Positions 23,026 through 31,217 of a stretch of 64,000 bases of DNA are shown here, one piece after another; the stretch's first letter is position 1, and each line of letters opens with the position of its first letter. The position numbers and the translations under genes were made by a program. Source of the stretch: Treponema sp. (GTDB lineage: Bacteria; Spirochaetota; Spirochaetia; Treponematales; Treponemataceae); contig JAILKS010000044.1 of assembly GCA_024693715.1 (NCBI GenBank), positions 1-64,000 of the forward strand, in the 5' to 3' direction. The notes beneath the pieces were generated by a model. It saw only the letters and a program-made list of their open reading frames with translations, was not told the DNA's origin and made no database searches.

Positions 23026-25422
23026 ATGAAATTTGATTTTAAAAAATTCAATATTTTTAAAAAGATTGATTTCAAGAAGATTGATTTTAAGAAAATCGGT
23101 TCTTCCTTGAAAAAAGCCTTGATAGCTGTAAAGGATTTTATTGTCAAAGCTTCAGTAAAATTATTTGAACTTATAAAGAAAGGCTGCAGCCTTTGCAAAA
23201 AAGGAATAATCAATCTTAAGGATTCAATTAAAGCGGCAATCGGTCGTGCGAGGGCTAAAAAGGCTCTTGCCAAAGAATATCCAGTTGAAAAGAAAAAGCT
23301 TTCTGAAAAGCAGAAAAAAATCATTGCAATATGTCTTGGCTCAATTGCAGGTCTTATTCTTTTATTGTTACTTTTGCTTGGAATAAGAAGTTGTGCCGGT
23401 AATTCTAAAGTAAGAAAAGAACAGCAGCGCATTGAACAGCAGATGAAACTTAAAGAGAATGTAATGACATCTGCCTTGAATTATGCAGAAAAGGGTGAAT
23501 TTGACAGAGCACTTGATAAGCTTGATGATTATATTGATAAATATGGTGAAGACCCGGATGTCAGGGATTTAATTAATTTTATTATTGACCAGAAAAATGC
23601 GGCAAAAGAAAATGGCAATGGCTATGATTTGCAGTCCTTGCAGAACGCAATGCAGGATTACAGGAATTCCATGCAGGCGGCACTTGACCGTTCAAATCAG
23701 CAGGCAGACGATTATAAAAAGCAGCTTGAAGATCTCTTAAAAAATCAGAAAAACGGCTCCGGTAATTCAGGTAATGGATCTGCAAATAATTCTGATTCAA
23801 ACGGCGGAAGCACATATTATTATAACAACACAAATAATTCAGGTAGTGACAGGGATGCACTTGATGCTGCTGCAAAAGAAGCTGAAGCAAAACGAAAGGC
23901 AGAAGAGGATGAGCTTGCAAAGAAAAATTCTGCCCTTAAGAAAAAGATAGATGCTCTTAATGATGAAATTCAAAAGGGTAAAAATGATCTTAATGCCGGA
24001 AATACAAATGGTGGTATAAGTCATTTTAATAAAGCGCTTACATTAATTCCTGAAGAAGCAGGAAAGGATTATTCTGCAGATAAAAAAGCGGAAATGGCAA
24101 CAGCTTATCTTGATGCATCTGAAAAGAATTCTAATCCTCAGGATAAGACAAAGCTTATGAAGGAAGCTGTAAGTATGGCAAATAATGCGCTTCAGGATAA
24201 TCCGTCGCAGGCAGCAGCACATTATGTTCTTGCAAAGGATGCGCTTGCTAAAAATGATTTGAACAAGGCTCTTTCAGAAATGCAGTCAGCCGTAAAGGGT
24301 GCAAAGGCAGATGATCCTAATCTTTATCTCTACTATTACGAATTGGGAAAAATTCAATACAGGTTGAAGAAATTCAATGAGGCTGCAACTTCATTTACAA
24401 AATCATGCGATTTGAAATCTGATTTTGCTCCGAGCCGCTATAATCTTGGACTTACACAGAAACAGTTGAAAAATGAAAATGCGGCTCTTGCTGCTTTCAG
24501 AAAAACGATTGATATTGAACCTCGTCATGAAAAAGCATTCCTTGAACAAGGAAGAATTCTTGCCGGAAGAAATGATCTTTCCGGGGCAATTGACGCTTAC
24601 AGAAGTGTGCTTGCAATTAATAGTGTTAATTCTCAGGCTGCTATGGAGCTTGGTTCTGTTTACTATAAAAAACAGGATTATAAAAATGCAGAAGAGATGT
24701 ACAGACGTGCGATTACAATGCTTTCAAACGGTGAAGAGCTTGTATTAACAAAATATAATCTTTCATCTGTTTTGTTTGATGCCGGAAAAACTTCTGAAGC
24801 TTTGAAATATGCAAAGGAAGCTTATGATTCCAAGAGTCAGGTAAAAACTAATGCTGCTAAGGCAAATGTCGTTTACAATTACGCACTTGTATTGGACAGC
24901 AACGGAAGGTCAAGTGAGGCAATTCCTTTGTATAAGGAAGCTCTTTCTTTTGATGCAAATCATATGAAGAGTAAAATTAATCTTGCGGTAATGTACATGA
25001 ATCTTAATCCTCCGGAGACAGATGCGGCCTTGAATCTTTTGCTTCAGGTTTATCAAAAGGAGCCTGATAATTTTGAAGTCAATAATAATCTTGGAAGTGC
25101 ATATCTTAAAATTGAAGATTATTCAAATGCAATAAGATTCTTCCAGAATGCCTTGAAGCTTGATTCAAAAAATAACACTGTTCGTGAAAATCTTGCAAAG
25201 GCTTATGCTTCAAACAAGGATTTTTCTAACGCACAGACAATGTATGAACAGGTTTTGAAATATGATAATCAGAACTGGGATGCGTACATAGAGCTTGCAA
25301 AAGTTTGTATTGCACTTGAAGACAATGAGAGTGCAGACAAATATCTTCAGTATGTTCAGGATAAAAATCCGTCATACAGAAGAAATGAAGTAAGTAATCT
25401 TATTACAAGAAATGCAAAATAA
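23026..25422 (+). CDS. Large membrane-anchored TPR protein
   Basis: A 798-aa protein. The N-terminus has a tandem basic amphipathic motif (FKKIDFKKIDFKKIG), then a Lys-rich cytosolic segment of about 100 residues. A single membrane helix follows near residues 103-125 (IIAICLGSIAGLILLLLLLL), then a Gly/Asn/Ser linker (SGNSGNGSANNSDSNGGSTY), a coiled coil, and at least ten TPR units to the C-terminus (PSRYNLGLTQKQLKNENAAL, AAMELGSVYYKKQDYKNAEE). Orientation with TPRs outside fits the positive N-terminus. AGAGGA precedes the ATG. It ends 4 bp from the convergent mutL stop. Confidence 0.8.
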   Translation: MKFDFKKFNIFKKIDFKKIDFKKIGSSLKKALIAVKDFIVKASVKLFELIKKGCSLCKKGIINLKDSIKAAIGRARAKKALAKEYPVEKKKLSEKQKKIIAICLGSIAGLILLLLLLLGIRSCAGNSKVRKEQQRIEQQMKLKENVMTSALNYAEKGEFDRALDKLDDYIDKYGEDPDVRDLINFIIDQKNAAKENGNGYDLQSLQNAMQDYRNSMQAALDRSNQQADDYKKQLEDLLKNQKNGSGNSGNGSANNSDSNGGSTYYYNNTNNSGSDRDALDAAAKEAEAKRKAEEDELAKKNSALKKKIDALNDEIQKGKNDLNAGNTNGGISHFNKALTLIPEEAGKDYSADKKAEMATAYLDASEKNSNPQDKTKLMKEAVSMANNALQDNPSQAAAHYVLAKDALAKNDLNKALSEMQSAVKGAKADDPNLYLYYYELGKIQYRLKKFNEAATSFTKSCDLKSDFAPSRYNLGLTQKQLKNENAALAAFRKTIDIEPRHEKAFLEQGRILAGRNDLSGAIDAYRSVLAINSVNSQAAMELGSVYYKKQDYKNAEEMYRRAITMLSNGEELVLTKYNLSSVLFDAGKTSEALKYAKEAYDSKSQVKTNAAKANVVYNYALVLDSNGRSSEAIPLYKEALSFDANHMKSKINLAVMYMNLNPPETDAALNLLLQVYQKEPDNFEVNNNLGSAYLKIEDYSNAIRFFQNALKLDSKNNTVRENLAKAYASNKDFSNAQTMYEQVLKYDNQNWDAYIELAKVCIALEDNESADKYLQYVQDKNPSYRRNEVSNLITRNAK

Positions 25423-25426
25423 TTTT

Positions 25427-27214
25427 TCAGGTACGTTTTACGAGTTCAAAAAGCTGTTCCCGTGAAATTACTGTATAAATAGGACGACCGTGAGGGCAGT
25501 GCGGATCTTCCAGACGGAAGGCTTCCTCTACTAACTTTGCGGCCGTTTCATCATCTAAAACACCGCCATCTTTAATAGCCGCCTTACATGCGGTCATTGC
25601 AGCAATAGATCTGATTATCTGTTCAACCTCGACCTGTTTTACAAAAATCATTGTTCGTAAATCATATTCAGTCAAAGTCCATCTTTCCGGAACTGAAGTT
25701 ATATGCCATTCTCCATCTTTGATTTTTGTTGTATTAAAACCAATTTGTGTAAGACGGTCTTTAAGTTTTTCGATCTGATTATCCTGCGTTTTTGAATCTG
25801 TAAGGATTTTATATGGAATTAAAAGCTGCTGATTTGCTCCCTGCGAGTTCATTATTTTATCAAAAAGTATGCGTTCGTGGGCGGCATGCTGATCGAAAAA
25901 ATAAATGCAATTGTTTTTTTCAGCAAGAAGAAATGTTCCAAGACAGCTTCCGATAAATCTTATTGCATCATTTTGTTGATTTTCATCAGTTTGTTCCCAA
26001 GCGTCTATGATTGCCGGTGAATAATTGTCAGAAGGTGAAGCTGCTTCGTATGCTTTTTGAGCAAGAGAATTAATATCATTGCTTTTATTATTAGAGAAAT
26101 ATCTTGTGCGGAAATCTGTTTTAGAAAGTGATGAATATTTGTTTGTGTAACTTATGTGATTTGTATATGTCTGTTCCCTGATTTCATCTGCCGGTTTGTC
26201 TTCTAAAAAAATCTGCTTTGTGTATTTTAAGAAAAATTGTTTTATTGTCGTGCTCAAGGCATGATGAAGTTCAGAACTGTCGTAAAATTTCACTTCTTTT
26301 TTTGCAGGATGAATATTAAAATCAACAAGTTTCGGATTAATTTTTATAAATACTGAGGCAAAAGGATATGTTCCGTTGGGAAAAAAGCCTTGCCCCCCAT
26401 ATTCAACTGCCTGAACCAGCGAGTATTCCTGAATTCTACGCCCGTTTATAAAAATCGATATGTCCTTTTTATTAGGTCTGCTTATTGCCGGCTCTCCGAT
26501 AATTACATTAAAAGAAAAATCTTTGTTTGAAAAATAATCATTTGAGTTGAGTTCAAAAAATAAATCCTGATTCTGTTCAAGAGAATTTGCGTTTATGAAT
26601 CTTTCTTTTAATGTCTGATATTTCGGTAAATCACATTTTGTTTCTCCGTCATTTATCAGTCTGAAGCCGATTTCAGGGTGTGCAAGCGCCTTTTCTATGA
26701 ATGTATTTTTGCACATTACAGCTTCTGAACCGGGTCGTTTTAAAAACTGTCTTCGTGCAGGGAAATTTTCAAAAAGTCCTTCTGACTGCACAATAGTTCC
26801 TTTAATTTCAGGAACTTCTTCCATTAAATGATCTTCTGTAATGCTTGCTTTCATTTTCCAGCAGCCGCTGATTATGCTTAATCTTGAAACTGCCGCTATT
26901 GATGATAATGCTTCGCCACGAAAACCGAGGGTCGTTAAATTCAATAAGTCGGTTTCTGTTTCGATTTTACTTGTTGCATGTGGTCTTGCGCAGTTTTGAA
27001 GATCCTCTTTTGTCATTCCGCAGCCGTCATCAATTATCCTGATTTTATCTATACCGCCGCCATTTATTTCAACCGTTATAAATGATGCCCCTGAGTCAAT
27101 CGAGTTATCAAGAAGCTCGCGGACAATTGCATTAGGACGGTCAATAACTTCTCCTGCAGCAATTTTTCTTGCGACTTCTACATTAAGCTGGCGGACTGGA
27201 TTTTTTAAACTCAT
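25427..27214 (-). CDS. mutL: DNA mismatch repair protein MutL
   Basis: A 595-aa GHKL ATPase of mismatch repair. N-terminal motifs: ELLDNSIDSGAS, IIDDGCGM, TLGFRGEALSSI. The C-terminal domain carries endonuclease-type motifs: DQHAAHERILFD (the last Glu of the canonical DQHA(X)2E(X)4E is Asp here), ACKAAIKDG and CPHGRP. It is therefore likely the self-nicking MutL of organisms without MutH. It is last in xseA-xseB-mutL; its ATG overlaps the xseB stop (ATGA). Confidence 0.95.
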   Translation of the reverse strand: MSLKNPVRQLNVEVARKIAAGEVIDRPNAIVRELLDNSIDSGASFITVEINGGGIDKIRIIDDGCGMTKEDLQNCARPHATSKIETETDLLNLTTLGFRGEALSSIAAVSRLSIISGCWKMKASITEDHLMEEVPEIKGTIVQSEGLFENFPARRQFLKRPGSEAVMCKNTFIEKALAHPEIGFRLINDGETKCDLPKYQTLKERFINANSLEQNQDLFFELNSNDYFSNKDFSFNVIIGEPAISRPNKKDISIFINGRRIQEYSLVQAVEYGGQGFFPNGTYPFASVFIKINPKLVDFNIHPAKKEVKFYDSSELHHALSTTIKQFFLKYTKQIFLEDKPADEIREQTYTNHISYTNKYSSLSKTDFRTRYFSNNKSNDINSLAQKAYEAASPSDNYSPAIIDAWEQTDENQQNDAIRFIGSCLGTFLLAEKNNCIYFFDQHAAHERILFDKIMNSQGANQQLLIPYKILTDSKTQDNQIEKLKDRLTQIGFNTTKIKDGEWHITSVPERWTLTEYDLRTMIFVKQVEVEQIIRSIAAMTACKAAIKDGGVLDDETAAKLVEEAFRLEDPHCPHGRPIYTVISREQLFELVKRT

Positions 27215-27468
27215 TTTCTTGTACCGATTAATTCATTATCAGCGTTAAAATCATCTAATACCGGCTGATTGTTTTTATCAAGAGGAGAAGGCTCTGTCAT
27301 TAAAATCTGAATGCGTCCTTCAACCTTATTGAGCTCTTCTTCCATTCCTTTAGAAAGTTTTATTCCTTCTTCAAAATTTTTTAAGGCTTCTTCCAGAGAA
27401 ATATCATCACGTTTTATGTTATTTGTGATTTCCTCAAGCTTTTTGAGCTTTTCTTCAAAGTTATCCAT
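27211..27468 (-). CDS. xseB: Exodeoxyribonuclease VII small subunit
   Basis: An 85-aa XseB that binds the large subunit of exonuclease VII, which degrades single-stranded DNA. The family core is clear: FEEKLKKLEEITNNI, then LEEALKNFEEGIKLSK. I choose the start MDNFEEK at 27468 because GGAGG lies 6 nt upstream inside the xseA end; the track start is four codons earlier. The ATG overlaps the end of xseA by 8 bp and the stop overlaps the mutL start. Confidence 0.92.
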   Translation of the reverse strand: MDNFEEKLKKLEEITNNIKRDDISLEEALKNFEEGIKLSKGMEEELNKVEGRIQILMTEPSPLDKNNQPVLDDFNADNELIGTRK

Positions 27469-28690
27469 TTGTTCCTCCATCGGATTGAATGTCTTTTACT
27501 GCTGCGAATATTTTACCTTTTGCAGGTTTTATTATGATATTCTGTTCTTTTTTCAGCTGACTGGAATTTCTTATGACAGTTCCATTTTCGTCGGTTACCA
27601 TCGAATATCCTCTGTCTAAAATTACCTGAGGATTTGCCTGTTCTAAAACAATTCTGCAGCTGTTAATCCTGTTTTTTAAATCCTTGACTTTTTCGTTAAG
27701 ATTATTTACGAGCGCTTCTTTTGCAGATGAAAATCTGTTGAGAATCGGCTGCTGTATTCTTCTGAAACGAATTTCCAGGTTTTCAGGATTAAAGCTTTTT
27801 ATTAATAATCTTGCATTTGCGACCTTTTGTTTTGTCTGATTAAGAAGAGTCTTTTTATATTCATTTATTTGAGAATTAATTGCGCTCAATTCCGGAACTG
27901 CAATTTCAGCAGCGGCAGAAGGAGTCGGTGCCCGAACATCGCTTGCAAAATCAATTAATGCCCAGTCAATTTCATGTCCAACTGCGGAAATAACTGGAAT
28001 TTCTGATGCGGCTACTGCGCGGACAACCTCTTCTTCACTAAAAGCAAGCAAATCTTCAAGTGAACCGCCGCCTCGTCCTACAATCAGCACATCACACATT
28101 TTATAGAAATTTGCAAGCTCTATCATTTTTACGATGGATTGGGCTGCTCCGTCTCCCTGAACAAGTGAAGGAAACAGAATGATATTTATTCCGGGATTTC
28201 TTCTGACAGCTACATTTATAATATCTCTTATGGCGGCACCTGAAGGACTTGTAACTACGCCTATTTTTTTTGGAAAGAACGGAAGTTTTTTCTTTTTTGC
28301 GTCATCGAACAATCCTTCCTGTGAAAGCTTTTGTTTTCTTTGTTCAAGCATAAGAAGAATGTTTCCGCTACCGATGTTTTCCATCGTTTTTACAATTATC
28401 TGATAATTTCCCTGAGGACCGTAGACAGATATTTTACCTGTTACTCTGACCTTATCTCCATCCTTTGGTTTAAAATTAAGATTATATGAATCATATTTAA
28501 ACATTACTGCTTTTATCTGAGCCTTATCATCCTTAAGGGTAAAATAATTATGACCTGAAGAATATGGACGCCAGTTTGAGATTTCGCCTTCAATGCAGAC
28601 AACAGGGAAGGCTTGTTCAAGGATATCTGTAATTAACTGTGTAAGCTGTGAAACTGTAAAAGCCTGTAATTTTTGAAATTGTTCATCCAT
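27461..28690 (-). CDS. xseA: Exodeoxyribonuclease VII large subunit
   Basis: About 409 aa. N-terminal OB-fold (VCIEGEISNWRPYSSGHNYF, LKDDKAQIKAVMFK) and the XseA catalytic core (IGVVTSPSGAAIRDI, GRGGGSLEDLLAFSEE, VISAVGHEIDW, SDVRAPTPSAAAE) followed by a coiled C-terminal region. The track start at 28726 is a TTG with no ribosome-binding site; MDEQFQKLQ at 28690 matches the usual family start better, though it too lacks a clear Shine-Dalgarno. Divergent from the SPASM operon, with 57 bp between the starts. Confidence 0.93.
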   Translation of the reverse strand: MDEQFQKLQAFTVSQLTQLITDILEQAFPVVCIEGEISNWRPYSSGHNYFTLKDDKAQIKAVMFKYDSYNLNFKPKDGDKVRVTGKISVYGPQGNYQIIVKTMENIGSGNILLMLEQRKQKLSQEGLFDDAKKKKLPFFPKKIGVVTSPSGAAIRDIINVAVRRNPGINIILFPSLVQGDGAAQSIVKMIELANFYKMCDVLIVGRGGGSLEDLLAFSEEEVVRAVAASEIPVISAVGHEIDWALIDFASDVRAPTPSAAAEIAVPELSAINSQINEYKKTLLNQTKQKVANARLLIKSFNPENLEIRFRRIQQPILNRFSSAKEALVNNLNEKVKDLKNRINSCRIVLEQANPQVILDRGYSMVTDENGTVIRNSSQLKKEQNIIIKPAKGKIFAAVKDIQSDGGTNG

Positions 28691-28747
28691 ATAAAATATT
28701 TTATTCAAATCTTTTAACTTATTCAATGGAATGCCGATAAGAAAGTG

Positions 28748-30271
28748 ATGAAAACTATTGTAATTTTAACACAGAATAATTCGTCTTATTCAGACAAAAA
28801 AGAATTTGACGGTAAAAGTGCCGAAGACCTTGTAAAGGAATGGGCATTAAAAGTTAGTGATAAATATGTTTATGTACAAAAGGGAAATTGCGTAAGAGAA
28901 CTTTTGTGTAACATCAACGAAGCTTGTAAAAAAGAAAATGCAGATACTGTTATTTTTTCGTTTGATGACCTTCCATTCCTTGATGAAAAGCTGACTAAAT
29001 CTTTATTGGACAGTCATTTTGATTTTAAATCTGAATATACTTATGCAGACGGTTATCCTTATGGTTTTGCTCCGGAAGTGATTGACAGTGGTGCAATTAA
29101 TATTTTGTATGAGCTTTCAAAAACAACAAAAGAAAAAGAGGGTAATGCGCCTGTAAACAAGGATTGTATTTTTAATTTCTTAAAATCAGATATCAATTCC
29201 TTTGAAGTAGAATCTGTTATTGCAGAGGAAGATTACAGACTGTACAGATATAATTTCTGCTGTGATAAAAAGGAAAATTTCATTGCCTGTAAAAAGCTTT
29301 TTGAGCTTACTAAAAATAAAAATCTTTCGGTAAACGAAAAATGTCTTGAGGCTGTAAAAAGTGCGGATATTTTACAAACAGTTCCCGGCTTCTATAATTT
29401 TCAGATAGCATCAAAATGTAGTGGAGGCTGTTCTTTCTGTCCATATCCTTCATGTTATAAAAATAAGTTTAATAAGGAAGTTCAAAATTCTTCGGATTTG
29501 ATGAAGTTTGAAGATTTTTCTAAAGCGATAGATGAGATTTATGATTTAAGTGAAAATGCCGTAATTTCACTTTCTTTATGGGGAGAATGTTTTAATCATC
29601 CTGATTTGGTGAAATTTGTTGAAAAGGTCTTAAGCTATAAATCACTTTCTGTGTTTATTGAAACTGACGGTCTGCTTGTTGATGAAAATATATGTAATAG
29701 TCTAAAGACTGTTGTAGACAAAGCAGAAGCAAGGACAAACGGCTTTGAAAAAATTTATTTTGCAGTATCAATGGATGCGTTTACAGCAAAAACTTATTCA
29801 AAGCTTCATAATTGCAGTGAACAGTTGTTCGAAAAATGCGTTAATTCAATTTCGCTTTTAAAGAATGTTACAGATGAGGTTTATCCTCAGTTTGTACGAA
29901 TGAATGATAACGAAGAAGAGCTTGAAAATTTTTACCGCTATTGGAATGAACAGACTAATGCTTCAGGCGGAAAGCTTATAATACAAAAATATGATTCCTT
30001 TTCCGGCTTATTGCCTGACTACAAACCTGCAGATTTATCACCGATAGAAAGAAACGTCTGCTGGCATTTGCGCCGTGATTTATGTATTTTGAACAATGGG
30101 GACAGCCCTCTTTGCAAAGAATTCATTTTCAATAACATTACAGGAAATGTATTTAAAGAAGGGTTTGAATCTGTCTGGTTAAAAACAAAAGAAATTGTAA
30201 AGCAGCATTTAGAGAATAATTATTGTAAAGAATGTAAGGTGTGCGATGAATACTATACCTATAACTTTTGA
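28748..30271 (+). CDS. Radical-SAM/SPASM protein of the spirochaete-type (spiro-SPASM)
   Basis: About 507 aa. Residues 1-210 are an N-terminal nucleotidyltransferase-like region without clear motifs. The radical-SAM motif is C224xxxC228xxC231 in KCSGGCSFC, with LWGECFNHPDLVKFVEKVLS resembling the SPASM-class core. The C-terminus is Cys-rich (CWHLRRDLCILNNGDSPLCK, then CKECKVCDEYY), as in SPASM domains that hold extra Fe-S clusters. SPASM enzymes typically modify peptides or sugars. A family named spiro-SPASM is known from spirochaetes and has no assigned reaction, to my knowledge. The ATG at 28748 follows a GTG read by the track. It is the first gene of a six-gene overlapping run. Confidence 0.8.
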   Translation: MKTIVILTQNNSSYSDKKEFDGKSAEDLVKEWALKVSDKYVYVQKGNCVRELLCNINEACKKENADTVIFSFDDLPFLDEKLTKSLLDSHFDFKSEYTYADGYPYGFAPEVIDSGAINILYELSKTTKEKEGNAPVNKDCIFNFLKSDINSFEVESVIAEEDYRLYRYNFCCDKKENFIACKKLFELTKNKNLSVNEKCLEAVKSADILQTVPGFYNFQIASKCSGGCSFCPYPSCYKNKFNKEVQNSSDLMKFEDFSKAIDEIYDLSENAVISLSLWGECFNHPDLVKFVEKVLSYKSLSVFIETDGLLVDENICNSLKTVVDKAEARTNGFEKIYFAVSMDAFTAKTYSKLHNCSEQLFEKCVNSISLLKNVTDEVYPQFVRMNDNEEELENFYRYWNEQTNASGGKLIIQKYDSFSGLLPDYKPADLSPIERNVCWHLRRDLCILNNGDSPLCKEFIFNNITGNVFKEGFESVWLKTKEIVKQHLENNYCKECKVCDEYYTYNF

Positions 30272-31217
30272 TGAACATCAGATTAAGCGCGCAATAATTG
30301 GCGGCAGTTCCGTAAAAAAAGATAAATTATTGAATATCTCTGTAATTCTTTTAAACAGCAGCGGAAGTCATTTTAAATTAAATGTTTTTGAGAATTTAAT
30401 CGGCTGTAATTTCGATTCAATTATTTCTATAGAAAACGATTCGAAAAATTATTCAATAGATGATATTGCCAGAAAATTTCCTCAGATAAAATTTATCGTA
30501 CCACTGGAAGAAGCTACGGAAGGTGAAATGATTAATCTTGCGATGAGTGAAATTACATCAGACTACGCACTTGTAATAAAAGACAGCCTTTATATTCCGT
30601 CTGGATTCATCCTTTCAAATCTTGCACAACGTCTTACAGAAGAAGGAATATATTGTGTTGTTCCCAGATTATCAGATAAAAACAAAAACGGAATAGCATC
30701 TTTATATACTCCTGGAGCAGAAAAATCTCATTTTATCATTGATTCTTCATCTATCGTTAAAGACGGCTTAAGGACTGTTTACCCGTTTGATGGTATTGCC
30801 CTTTATAATAGAAAGAAATTTATTCAGCTTGGCGGATTTGATTATACGATAAGAACCTCTTACTGGCAGAATCTTGATCTTGCAATACGTTCATGGTTGT
30901 GGGGTGAAGAAACAAAGCTTACAACAATGCTACAGTTTTCGTATGTTGATGAAATCCCTATGGAAGATACAACTTTTAATCAGGATTATTTACGATATTA
31001 TCTTAAAAACGAGCTTCCTAAATTTAAAATCGATAAAGCATATATTTCCCGTTCTTCATTTTTAAGATTTTTCTCTAAATCTTCATGTGGAATTCTTGAA
31101 GCGAGAAGACATTTCAGATTTGCAAAAAACTGGGTAGAAAAGAATAAATATAATTTTAAAAAAGATTTGCAGACTTTTATTTCCAGATGGAATGTTACGG
31201 AAGAAGATGAAAACTAA
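30246..31217 (+). CDS. GT-A-type (family 2-like) glycosyltransferase
   Basis: A 323-aa protein. The sequence has a GT-A layout: NISVILLNSSGSHFKLNVFE at the start, a central YALVIKDSLYIPSGFI where a DxD-like site would lie, and LGGFDYTIRTSYWQNLDLAI typical of the acceptor-side GGFDE..ED..L motif of GT2 enzymes. No clear DxD is seen, so donor and activity are unproven. Its start overlaps the SPASM gene by 26 bp and its end overlaps the next gene by 11 bp. Confidence 0.65.
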   Translation: MNTIPITFDEHQIKRAIIGGSSVKKDKLLNISVILLNSSGSHFKLNVFENLIGCNFDSIISIENDSKNYSIDDIARKFPQIKFIVPLEEATEGEMINLAMSEITSDYALVIKDSLYIPSGFILSNLAQRLTEEGIYCVVPRLSDKNKNGIASLYTPGAEKSHFIIDSSSIVKDGLRTVYPFDGIALYNRKKFIQLGGFDYTIRTSYWQNLDLAIRSWLWGEETKLTTMLQFSYVDEIPMEDTTFNQDYLRYYLKNELPKFKIDKAYISRSSFLRFFSKSSCGILEARRHFRFAKNWVEKNKYNFKKDLQTFISRWNVTEEDEN

